Source: Oxyruncus cristatus | Lineage: Eukaryota; Chordata; Aves; Passeriformes; Cotingidae | Assembly (NCBI GenBank): GCA_013399855.1 | Contig: VXAY01004289.1 | Coordinates: forward strand, 62,001 to 126,000 | Direction: 5' to 3' | DNA: 64,000 bases | In this document: one piece after another, positions 1-13,200 of the stretch | How the letters are laid out: each line of letters opens with the position of its first letter | Position numbering within the stretch: position 1 is the first letter of the stretch | Translations under genes and position numbers: made by a program | Notes under the pieces: model-generated | What the model was told of the DNA's origin: nothing | The model's database searches: none | The model's input: only the letters and a program-made list of their open reading frames with translations

Positions 1-1142
1 TCTCATGTCCTATTTCTCTAGGCAGCAGAAAATCCCATGAGCTTTCAGGCACTGCTAGAGCTGTGGCCTTACAAACTTCATACTAAGTTCTCTAATTGCA
101 CAATCTCACTGTTTTCTTTTGAGCTTCTCGTAAGGACTTTCATATGAAGACAAGCATAAAGAAGCTCTTCTGTGACATAAGATTTCCAATATAGGTTTAG
201 TAACACTGACAATCATGCTGCATTCATTTTATAAGTCTTCTCTCAGCCTAACACGTGGACTGTAAAACTGAATGACACTGGGAGTTCTTGAACATTTTTT
301 TCACCTCCGTAGAAAATCTTATGCTTTCATACTCTCCACATCCATCCCCCTTGGATTCTATTCCAAATTATTACACAAAAAAGTATTAGAAAAACACTTT
401 TTCCTTTTAAATGTAACTGAAAGAAGTAAAGCTATCAGAATTATAATCGTTCAGCTTTCTGCCAACTAGCATTTACTGTTTCATGACAACTGCTTGGTAA
501 CCTATCGACACAATAGATTATTACCCAAAAAGAAGTTCTGCAGCTTAGATGTTTAGCACTTAAAACCTTAATTTATTTAATAAACATGAATGAAAAAACA
601 CGATTATCCAAAGAATACAATTACATCCAGAACAACTGTGAAAGTACTATTAGAAACTTTGCTAGATTTCACCATTTACCTAATTATTGTTCAGCTTGGT
701 GGAAATTGTTCACTCAGTGAAAACTGATGTAGATTAATTTTACTTTTCTTGGTTATATAGTGCACACTAAATCACACACCAGAAAAATTCTAGTTACCTT
801 TGCTACACAACACCACAGGAAAAAAACCGTAGTTAAACAAAATATCAGTTCCTGGTTTTAGACCAACTGATCAAGCTTGAAAGACAAGCTTTTGGTAATC
901 TTAATTCTACGCCAAAAGGTTTTCTTACTTCTTCTTGCTACAACAGTTTGTATAACAACAGAGACTAGCTCTCCTCCTCAAGTTTTCTATGTTTAGCTAC
1001 TGATGTTAACTGTACCAGTGGCGATCAAATGCTACTATGTGCTCATCAGCTTTCCACAAAATCCACCTTTCCTTTAAACTTCACAAAGACTGTTTCAGAA
1101 AAAAACATAATCAACTGCATGTTGGTCTCAACTTTGTATTAC

Positions 1143-1287
1143 CTGTGAATTATTCCTTTCCCATGCAAATACTCCAGGGCTGATACAATTTCAGCAGTAT
1201 AAAACCTGGTACAGGTCTCATCAAATGAACCAATTTTGCGTATATACTTTAGCAGCTCTCCGTTTTTGGCATAGCTAAGCCCAAAAT
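1143..1287 (-). CDS. PDPK1: PDPK1 coding exon 5 (hinge to HRD motif)
   Basis: A 145-nt exon with a gtaata donor. It codes for FGLSYAKNGELLKYIRKIG, SFDETCTRFYTAEIVSAL and EYLHGKGIIH, then AG of the HRD arginine codon. The next exon (DLKPEN) is not in the window; the 1142 bases to its left hold only intron. Confidence 0.96.
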
Positions 1288-4200
1288 CTGCATGTAAGTA
1301 GTTAAGGTCTATCTCTAAGCCACTCTAAAACAAAAATCCCCACAGCTCACTGCAAAGAAAGAATAATATTAAAAGTACACAAACAGGAGGGAAGAAGTTG
1401 GTTAATTTGAAACTTTACATGGTAGCAGCCCAAAATAATTACTTAAATACATTAACAACCTAGCACACAGGTCCCCATACAGCAAAGACTACATAAAGGG
1501 GTAACTTTGTTGTTTTTTTCAGACTGTGACCCAACCAATTAATTTAAATTGTATACATAATTGCCCTCATTTATTTACAGAATTATTTACAGTAAAAACT
1601 GATATAAGTTTAAAATTGCCCCATCCCCTGAGAAGTACCAGAGCAAGTGTTTCCATACAAAGAGCCCCTGTGAGCTCTTTTAGTGGATGCTGCATGAACT
1701 CTAGGGCCTGTGAGCACTGACAGCAGCCTCTGGGAAAACCACAACTACTTACTGACCCCACAAACAGACTGATCTATCCCTTTACCCTTGGCATAGCCAA
1801 TGGGAAGCAGGAAGTTTAGGAGGAAATTCACATAATTAACGTTTTCTTCACAAAGAAAAAAAAATAAAGCCAATTGCCAACCGACGAGCTTCCAGGACAA
1901 AACTGTACTTTGCAATTACTGCTAGAGAGAGAGCATGTGAAACAGAAGCCCAAACAGAAGATTCAGATTATTCTGTAAGTACTTTTACACAAGAAAAATT
2001 TTAATAATAGCTCTAATTTCAAAAAAAAAAAAAAAAAAAGTAGTAAATATAGCTGGCTACTCCTATTAAACACAGGAATCGTGTTTTACTATACATATCA
2101 CAAATAAAACATTTCTCAAACACTTCTCATACACTGCCTCAATTTAGTATTTTTAAATTACTTGGATTGTTGCAAGTCACCCTTCAACATTTTCCACATG
2201 GACAATTTGTTTTATTGCTCTCCCCTGTCCCACAAGACACCCACTCTTCTCTTTGAGGGGACCCACTCATTTCATCTGCTTAATTTCTATTAAAAGCATG
2301 ACTGCAAAAATTGCAGCACATACATTAGGCTCTTTTAAGTACCTGAAGTTATCTTCATCATTCCTGTTAGACCATGTTTCAAAGGAACCAAAACTGGGTT
2401 CCTTTTAAGAAAGTGTTACAGCAAGTTTTAGAACACAAAGGATACACAGCTTTTCGTCGTCCTGAAAGGTGAAGTAGAGTTTCACAAAAAAAGGGTGATC
2501 CAGACGGGACATTACATCTCTCTCTCGTGTCACATATGGCACCTTGTTCTCTTTTATGATATGACGTTTTTCTAGAATTTTAACTTAATGGAAAAAAAGA
2601 GAGTGAAAATAGAAGAGGTACAATCAAATGAAGTCCATCTAAGTAATTTGTTTGGGGACTTTTTGGTTTGATAAAATTATCATAAAACAACTAATTCTGT
2701 TGTTTTCAACAGGTGTTTTGTAACAGGACTACATTGACAGTGTATTTTCTAAAAGTTCACGATAAAGGAACCAATACTTACTGGCATACTCTCTAGAACT
2801 TGCCAATTCTCGAGCCAAGACGACCTGTTGCCAGAGGAGAAAAAATGTACTGTAACTGGTCATTAAAGACATACACTAACACTGATTTTCATCTTCCAGT
2901 ACGTATTTAGAACACAACAAAACATTTAAGCATGTGTTCATATTATGCCGGCTTCAGCAAGACTTCTATGGAAATTCAGTTCAGCGTAACAACGCTTGTT
3001 TTGCTAAAAGACACACTTGAGAGGGTAAACACTGATTTATTTTTTTTCCAGTAGAATTCTGAAGATTGTAACATAAGTCACAGTAAATTGCCAAATCTTC
3101 TTAAAGAGGGGATGAAAAGCCAGGGGCTGAGGAATATTTATAAAAAGCTAATTGTCACAGTACTTTCCTTAACATGAATGGTAAAGATTGAAAAAGAAAA
3201 TTTATCTGAGAGATCAAAAGTAAAAAGTCAGATAGAACTTTTAACTACTTACAGTTTGTCAAGAAGATTTAAATAAAGGGAATGGCAGATTTCCAATTAG
3301 TAGAAGCAAGAGATGAAATTTCAGGCAAGCAACTTTAAAGACAATCAGAAAAGTCCCCTTGCATGAATGCAAGCAATAATATTGTAACAACAAATGACTA
3401 AAGTTTTCAGGCCTTCCCATTGTAAGTTTATATCCATTTCAACACCTTGCTAGAATCTCAGCTTTATACTAATTGCATAGGTCTTACCAAGACAAGCTCC
3501 TAGACCAGTTCCAATCCTTTATAACATAAACTTTTAACGTAAGCTATTATGCTATCACACTTACATTCGAAAGCAATGTTGACTGAAAATCCAAGCATCA
3601 AGACATTAGGACACGACGGAACTTTTTATGAATTTAGAAGGTGCTTTGAAAAAAATCAGCAGCCATATTTAGTGCAACACTAATTTAATAGTTCAGCTTA
3701 AAACCACTATGTCCCATTCATTTACTCTTCAAGCTGTTCTTTCCAGATTTAAATCTCAGCAATCTTACACACACAACAAATTTTGAAGTTTATCTAAGAT
3801 ATTTGGCACCTCTTATAAAAAGTAAAGTTACCGTTGAAAAAGATCCTTCACCCAGAATTTTCCCAAATTTGAAGTCATCAGGACGTTTCTTTCGAGGCTG
3901 TGGAGGCTGCTGTCCTGTATGTTGCTGCAAGGAGTTGGAATTAGATCTTGATTCAGGTGCCGTGCTCTCCATGTTAGATCCCTGTCTACTGCCACAGGGG
4001 GAAATGACAGATGGATTGCTGGAATCCGCTTGGTTCCTCACCATTGATGGGGACGAGCAGGAGCATAACACCACACTTGACTGGATTGGAACAGCATCAT
4101 ACTGAAAAGAGAAATAAAACTGTTATTCCCATACCTGGCACAACAGCACTTTATTCCATACAAGAATCACGTAAAGTCTTCTCTGTAAGGGTTATCGTTA

Positions 4201-7200
4201 GAAATTTCTTTAGGAGGGAATATCGGTATTTATTTTAGCAGTTCTAGTCTTTTAAACAACTCTGTTTAGGTCATGCTGTCATATAGCCATAAGTCAAAGG
4301 TCTGAATACTTTAATTAAAGAATGCTTTTTTCAAACTCAAAAAAATGCTCCCTAACACCAAGTTACCAAATTTCACAGTATATTCTCCTACAAATAACAT
4401 GATCTTTAAACTTCTAGTTATACAAGGAACACCTGTTTTACTAGTAACATTAGTTCAGAAATCCAAGTTACAATGAACTGTAAATGAACACATGAAAACT
4501 TTATTGGAGACAAAGGACACATTCTTATTTTTCTGACTTGGAATTTCACCTTCTTCAGTACTATTGGGGAAGGACAAGAAGAAAAGAGATACAAAAGGCA
4601 GGTCAGCTGGAGGGTTTAATAATCAGCAATATCTAATACTTTTTTTTTTTGAAGAATGCTCTGGTTCATGACCTTTTAAAACAAGGGAGATTATATTATT
4701 TAAATTGCACATATGGTCACACAAAGACAACCCAACTGCAAAACAAAGAACCAGACATTGCCCAGAAAACAGTAAGTACAAGGAACATGCTCCTGAAACT
4801 GATTCATGCAATATACAAAGCAAATCATAATTTGGTACCCTTTCATCAATTTTCCTTAAGTAAGACCAAGGAACCTTGTCAAGCTGCTTTCCACCCCTTT
4901 TGGTAAAACCCCATTAGTCACTCAGGGTCTCCTTCAGATGTTTTACTTAAACTGGACAGAAAACGTAAACAATAGGAGAGCTCTGCTAAACTTTTGCTGA
5001 CAACAAAAACTTTAAGGGTACCTAAGCACAAGAAATGTTTAAGAAAGTTAACACCATGTCTGAACATTATTTTTAATCTCAATATTCTAACAAACATACA
5101 GCAGAATGAAACAATGACTTAATGAAAATCTCCAAACCTCAAAATAGATGTATTCTACAACCCTGACCTAGTCTGTAACGTACATCATGTTGATATTCAA
5201 TTAAAAATTACTTCTGACAAAAAGAATTTTTTACCTCATGAATTTCAATTTGATCAGAACAATTTTCTGCATTTCTGTCAGAAATCACTTTAGAAGGGAA
5301 TAGGACTTGTATTAATCATGCATATGGCCTTAAAGCATAGCTTCCAAATTAGCAATTCCTCACTTGGCTGTGCTCTGTGCAGTAGGAAAACACTGCCTTT
5401 ATTTACTGCTAATCTTGATACTATTATTATGAGAACAGCACGTACACATTAAAGTATATGTGCTGTAGATCACAGTTCCTTTCACGCCGTATATACATAC
5501 ATTGTAGCTGACACCTTCCCCAGACTAACTATTGCCACCAGCATTTTCACAGCCCAGATGAATCACCTCTCCTTCATACAGCTACTCAAACAGTAGCCTG
5601 AATAAAAGATACACACTAGTTAGAATTAAAAATAGGTTGTACCCTTTCCCAGAAAGACAGACACAAGCATGGCTACTCAGCAACTGAGTGATGCCAATAT
5701 AAGAAACATCCCACTAATTGAAATATAGGAAATAAAACACACTCTAAATAACAAGATTTAAATGATGAACTGGCTCCAGTCATGCTATTCTAGAGCAGAT
5801 GAGGATTTACACATAAAGCATTGCAGGGGGGTCTGATTAGATTCTGCAGCTAGAAAGATCAGCCTGAAAACACAGACAAGCAAGAAAAAAAATCCACCAC
5901 AAAATCCACCAGAGAGCACGGGGGGNNNNNNNNNNNNNNNNNNNNNNAGGTATTGGATGCAGTGTGTTTCCTTACCCAGTATTAGAAACTAAGTCACAGT
6001 GAATATCAAGTACTGAAAAGTCCTAAGGGAAGAGAAAGGACTGAAGGACTTTGTAGGAAGAGAAGGTTATTTCCAGCCAGTGTATAACATCAGTTAGTCC
6101 CCCTACTTTCTCAAAGGAAAGTCAAGATTAAGAAAAAGGAGGACAGAGGAAGATGCAATAGATTTAAAAGATCAGTTACCTCAGAAATGACAGAACTATG
6201 CAACTAGGTCTGTCATGTTACACCTCAACATTTATAGAAAAAGGTAACCCCTACACACTTGTCTTTCTACACTCCACATATTCTTCTTTAGTATTTTGTG
6301 TCCTGTATTATTTACTTTCTCAGTTGTATTTTGAAAGACTCCAAAAAACATGTCTGCAAAGACCATATGTGTCTCTACACACAGAACGTTCTCACATACA
6401 CAAGAGATAGAACAGAGGCCAGCTAATCTGATCTATCGTTGTACTGTTACTCTTTTGTAAAAATGAGATTTAAGATCCTTCTTCTGCTAGATGCAGACAT
6501 TTTTTAGTGAGATATGAGGTCAATCACTGAAGAATTTTAAAACCTTTTTAACTGCATCTGCAGTTTTCAGAAGCTTGAGTATGATCTCCTTCTAGCAATT
6601 ATCAACATTTCTCAGCTGGCAAGTCAGTGAAAGCACGGACCCTCATGTAGTGATAACAGGTTTACTTATTGTATGTCATGGATCATCACGGACCACCCTG
6701 ATTGCCACTGATCCAATAATTTTATTTCTGTTTTTAAAAATTAGTCTCTAACACTGCCTACTTTCCCAAGCCCATAAGGGTGCTCTTTTTCATTTACATT
6801 CACATAGAAATTGTTTCCTTCTTAGTGCAACATACTCTGAATTTGAAAAGAAAGCAAATAACAAACCTGCTGAAGGTATTTGAAATCATAGATCAACAAA
6901 CATATCAAAATCTTCATTAATTTTCACTAAATCACTAGAAACAGGTTTCCTTTTATTTACATGCCACAAAGGAAGTTCTTACATGTTTCTTTTCCCATTT
7001 TGCGTACAAACAGGAGAAATAAACTTTAAGAGAAGTAAACCTGAATTAATGCAAAAAGCCCACTAGACACCACTACATTTTTCCTTTCCTCCCAGTCACC
7101 TAAATGGACTCATACCTTTTGGAATCATTTTTGCAATTCAGCATTTTGACAACTGCACTATCACTATACCTTTTAATATATCTAGTATCTATACATATCT

Positions 7201-10200
7201 GTATGCATCAAACAAATATCACACTGCTCTAGAGTAAGTACAACCACAACAACTCCATCTCTATCAGCTTTTTCCCCACCACAAAATCTACAACACCACT
7301 TTTGCTGACACAGTTCTATCAGCACTGACAGCAGAAAAAAATATTTGTAGAGACTGGGCTTTCTGAAACTTCCAGTATTTTTTACTTGTGTCCTAACTGA
7401 TAGGATATTGAACTCTGAAGATGCCTGAGAATATTTCTCCTACTGCTGAAACTCTACAAGGAAGATCTCATTCCTGTTAAGAAAGTCAGCATGAACAAGG
7501 TCCAGACCTCTCAGCTGTCTAATAACAGTGAGTCTGACTGCTGACCGTTCCTGAATCTCAAGCTGCAGTAAGACAGACACGATCACAGAAGCTCTTCCTT
7601 CCAGCTACCTATAAGGGTAATTTTTTGGAAGCAGACCTTGCTAACAGAAAGTATTATTTATACAAAGCAACATGACCTCTACACCTCAGACAGTACGTTT
7701 GTGTTAATTGCAAACAATGCTAATGAGACTGTATAAGCTAGAAGACTGGCACAATCCTCTTATGAATGTTTTTATGGTAAACTGTATTATAGGTCTACTA
7801 AATTAATGTAGATAGATGTCCCTTAAACATTTAACTTGCCATTATATAAAAACTGAAATACAGAACACTGTGGAGAAAGGGGAATATACACAGGCTATAC
7901 TATTTAACACTGGTTAAATTTGTAAACAACTTTTAATTAAGAGTCATCCCCAAACACAGATCCCTTCCAGTTCACAGCTGCATTGACTCTCAAACCAAAA
8001 AGGTTGAAAGAAACAGAACTGTACAAATTTAATGACTGAGGGAAAAAAAACCCAACAAACAAAACTGCATACCATTAGGTAAAAAAACATGTTTCTCTTT
8101 AAGCAATCTAAAGCTTTTAGTAAATTAAAGTCAGACCTTACTTTTGTTTCTACCAAAAGATTACTACAAATTAAAATATGGTCCAAGAACTTAGGTATAA
8201 TGATGGCAAACAAGTGGAGAAAGAACTTAAGCTAGACCATACTTGAATACACAGAATTAGAAAGCGTGAACTAAGAGAAGCAAAGCCTTAACGCCACTAG
8301 TAGGGTGCAAACATTAAGGACAAAAACCAAAACAAAACAGTTTCAGGAGAAAAATCAAGACACTGAACTCCTGGGGGAAAAAAAAACCCAAAAACTAATC
8401 ATCTGACTATATTAAGCTCCTGAAACCCGTGTTTATTAAAGAATCTGACTGTTTCAGCCATGTGGTAATACAGAACTCTGAAAATCAGGATCACCTGCAA
8501 TTCAACAGAACCCTTAGTGGATGTAAGAACTATGGAGTGGTGTATGTCATAAATGCTAGACTAAATTATTATAAGAAATTCACAGACTATCATGAAGATA
8601 AATCAATACAAATATGTATGCCCTATATCACCAAAGTCTGCTTAAGAAATTGTAGGATTCAGAAAGCAACATAGCAACATTCTGAGATATCTATAAATTT
8701 ATTTATTCACTTAGAAATGAAAACTGAGAGGCTTTCAAAACAGATATGACATGGTACAGTACAAGAGAGCCTCCCTGGCTGTCATAGCATTCCATCACAT
8801 CTCTGTGATGGAATACTCTCACATTTCTGCCAAACACAGCGCTTTGGTACAGGGACATCTTCCAAAATCAGGCAATTGCTTTCACTGGACAGGTGTTTTG
8901 TGGTTTTAGAAATAAAGCCAACTTGCCACTATTTATCAATACTGAGATTCCACTAAAGACAGTTTAAGTTAGATAGGGTTTGCCTGAGAGGTTTTGTAAA
9001 TTATGTTGACATTGTTGTATAAACTAAAAGTTCTGAAACTGAAATTTATTTTGTATTGCTTGTATTTTAAACATTGACAACTTGGGGTTTTAAAGGGAAA
9101 AAATTAATAGCTGGCAGTTATACTTAATATATTCATGGCACACTAGTGTTTCAGAGGGTTGACGAAGATGCAGCAACTGCATCTGACACACATCTCGTAT
9201 CTGAAAAAGAGCACCAGAAGAGGCAATCAACAGATACTACGCACAGCCTTCCCACTGGCCTCCTCCCCCCTCATATCCCACAATTAAAATGTTTACTTTC
9301 TCTATGTTCCCCTATTTGTGACAGTCTCCACTTCAAAGGCTAGAGTGCAACACACCCTGGGAGTTCTAGCGTATTCCAAAATTAAAAAGCAACTCTGCAG
9401 GTCAGATACTAAGGCCTGAATATATGTCCTCAAACTATGCCTCTTGGTACCGAAAATGAGAATGCAGGCAAAAGCAGTGTAGGTCAGTTACAAGAAACTT
9501 AAGATACAAAATAAAACTGACTCAGAATAACAAAATCCAACTAAAAGCCTCACCCTTCAGTGCAGAGAGCACAGTACAGGTTGCAGTTCCCAATTTATAC
9601 CAATCCCATACAGGAGTGGTTTGCAGAAACTGTAATGACTACTGTGTGATCCCTATCAATATTTAACATCAGTTTTCCTTTCATAAACTGTTGCTACACC
9701 AGAGAGAGTGCCCTGAATGAAGGCAACCCAGAGCAACACTAGAGCTTATGCTTTCATAAACTGCAGCAAACATCAATTCTCAGACCTTATATGCTCATGT
9801 CTGTTTCTGCTCTGGACTTCTGTACAGAAACGGATTGTCACACTTTCCGCTAAGTGACCAACAGCATCCTCTTTCTATTAACCAACTGTATGTTTGTGTG
9901 TAGAGAGACAATATACTGAATAATTTATCAAACTCCATTGCATGCCAGTTTCCATTTATATATGCTTAGAAGTTTGTCAGATAATTTAAAGAATTTAACA
10001 ATACAACCATTTGCCAACAATATTATTACCTCTAAGGAATGAAAATACTTGCCTTAAGAGAAAAAACATTAATTAAAAAGTGTCATTAGATGCTGTCCCT
10101 GTCTTCTCATTATAACCTAAAATCAAGCGTGTAATGGATGGAACAAAACATAGATTAAACCAAGCCTCAGCAGTACTTCTGAGTGCATCACACAGGTAGT

Positions 10201-13200
10201 AAACTGTTTGCCCACCTAACAGGTTAACTTTGACACTCTAGTACATACAGCCATATTAAAATAAAATTAAAATATCACAGTAATTTGGAGGTATTTAAAA
10301 ACATGTACTTTGCTTACAGTTTCAGCTTGACAGAAGTTCAACAGGATTTCTAAGAGCTAACACTCCTCTCCAAAAAAAAAAAAAGGCATTTATTAAAAAG
10401 TATACTATGTTACAAAGATATTTTCCTGAGACAATAGGATGCTCCTTTCTACAAAGAAGTTCTTTGAAGATCATAATAAGCCATTTTCTTCAAATTGCAG
10501 CAAACAAACTCTAAGTATTATTTGTAGATATTAAAAAAGCATTAACATCAAACATTAGTCCTCTTTAGCACAGTGGTTTGCATTTATGTTTCATAGAGCT
10601 GCATCAGCAGTCCTTCAAACCTCATCATCAAATGGAATGCAAAGATGACTGTAGAGAACTTAAAATTTAGCTCATAACCCAACAAACTGCCCATCAATTC
10701 CACAAATCTTGAAGAATCTGACCATTAGTCAGCAAAACAGTCTGAAGCCAAACAATTTGTCAAAATCTATACTTTGATCAAGGTTCATAAATGGTTACCA
10801 ATTCCTACATTTAAATGAACCAATTAAAATCTCATATTTCAATTATAAAAACTATTTTAACACAAATTTGTTTTGCAAAAGAATCTGAAGTCATACATCT
10901 ACCTGCGGTGACATTTTTCGATCTCAGAAGTTGCCACATGAAAAACTGTTGCTTAATAGACCATTTTTATGAATAAACCATTTAAATTGCAATAGCATTC
11001 AGCTATACAAAAGGAGGATTTTTTGTTCTTGTTTAAACAGAATGCTATGCTAACTGATTAAACAAATCTAGGAGCCGACCCACCAAAACTACTATGCTCA
11101 CCTTCATGCCCAGTGTTATTTGAAGCTTCTCAAATGCTGGGTGGTAAGCACTCACAGAAGCATTGCATAAAACTGTTCCCTCAAAAAATTTCTTAACAAA
11201 ATGTCTTCATAGAAATAACCGTAATTTAAAAGACAAGAAGAGATCTTTAAAAATCATATCTTGGTAATACATTCCAAGATTAAACATTATATGAATTAAT
11301 GGAAGGGAAAAAGCTTGGAACAGATAATTCTTCAAAGACATTATTTTACCTAAAATGGCTGGCACCTTTGCGATAATGGAAAACAGAAGTACTGTTTATC
11401 TACTGATGTTCCTTGCTTTGTGCAGTAAATCCATAACACAGTTCGTCCATAAGTAAGTAATGAGGATATCAGCTTCATATTATATCAGAAAAAATATAGC
11501 TAATAGGCTCAATGATTTGGAAGCAAAGAGAATATCTCTGCATTATGAGACTCTTTTGACTCTTCATTTAGGGAATAAAGGTATTTTATCTACAAGACTG
11601 ATTTTGTTTCTACAGAAAGAAGTTCTTTACAGAGAGGGTAATCAGGCACTGGGCTGCCCAGGGAGGTGATGGATTCTCCATCCCTGGAGGTTAAGATGAG
11701 ACTGGATGTGGCACTTGGTGCCATAGTCTAGTAACCGCAGTGGTAGTGGATCAAGGGTTGGACTTGATGATCTCTGAGGTCCTTTCCAACCCGTGTGATT
11801 TCTGTGTGAAATTAATTTTTCACATACAGAGCAATGCTGATCCAAAATTTTAGTTAATGTAAATGCCTTTCTCTAAATTTGACCACCTTACATACAGCGG
11901 CATTTCCTGCCACTGATTTCTAGGCTCCTAATTCCAAATTCAGGTAGGGATTAAAGCTAACGAAAGGATTTGTAAGAACCTGCATATCAGCCAGGTACAC
12001 TCTAACCTCCTCTTCTGCTAGGCAAAGCACTTAAGTTCCAAGCACCTTCAGGGACAGAGACTATTTAAGGCCTCCTTTCACCGCCCTAAGACTCAAAACA
12101 AACCAGAAACAGGAAACCACAAAAACCTCAAAGTCAGCCAATGGCCCAAATAGCTATAATGTAAACAAGCCATTAAGAATTCATCTCAAATAAACATATC
12201 TAGGTTAGCTCACAAGAAAACAAAAGCCATCTGTGATCGCAGTAGTCTATAGATCCCAGGCTACACCAGCCAGCTGCCTCCAGAGGCACACGGTTATTCA
12301 GGTGCTGCACAGCAGGGATGGGGCTCACTATCACACAGAAGGACTTCCAATGCCAGGCTCCTTGCCAGCAGCTTGAGGAGGCAAAGAGAACAGTTTGGGG
12401 TGAAGAATAGAGAAGAAGCCACACAGAGGTGGCAGTATATAGAGAGTCTATAAAGGATCCATGGAACAGTCAAAAACTGTAAATTAAATTTCTGCAGGAT
12501 TACTAAAGAACCGAACACCAAATTTAATACTTTCTTTTCAAAAGAATGTGCTATGCAAGTTAAGCCTTGTAATTTTTCACCATAATGAATTATAAAGTAT
12601 TTGCCAGGTGAAGTATCTACAGCTTGGTTTTTAAAGCAGAAAGCAACTCTCAAGTTCAGTATTTAGTCACACAGCAAAACAGTTATTTTCTCCAGCACTG
12701 TTGAGCTGAATCCATAAGATGTCAAAAATAAGGTTCTAGACCAAACAGCTAACTTTGTGTATGTTGCGTTCAGTCCTTTCAGACACTTTAGACTGTGGTA
12801 ACTTTCCACAAGCTTACCTGCAAGTAAGATGTCAGAAAGGGAAGTGAGGAGGAAGGACAATCAGCTCCTTCCCCTTTTTTGCTTCTTTATTACATATACA
12901 TAATCTAACCTGGCCACATGCGAAGAAAGATTTTCCTATTTGAAATACCAGAAACAACGATTCCTTGGCTTCATACATATTCTTCAAAAAGCTCCAATAC
13001 GAAGAACTTGGAAAAGGATTTTATCTTTCAAACATACCTTAAGCTCACTTGCATATTTTCTGATGCCAGAGATGTGCTAGTTCTACACCAATGCCCCCAG
13101 TTTTTCTAGAGAAAAAATTAACTCTATAAAATACAAGTTTACTGTTAAAAAACAAGGGTTACTAAAATATTTCACATCTTCATAGACCAAACTTATTTTT

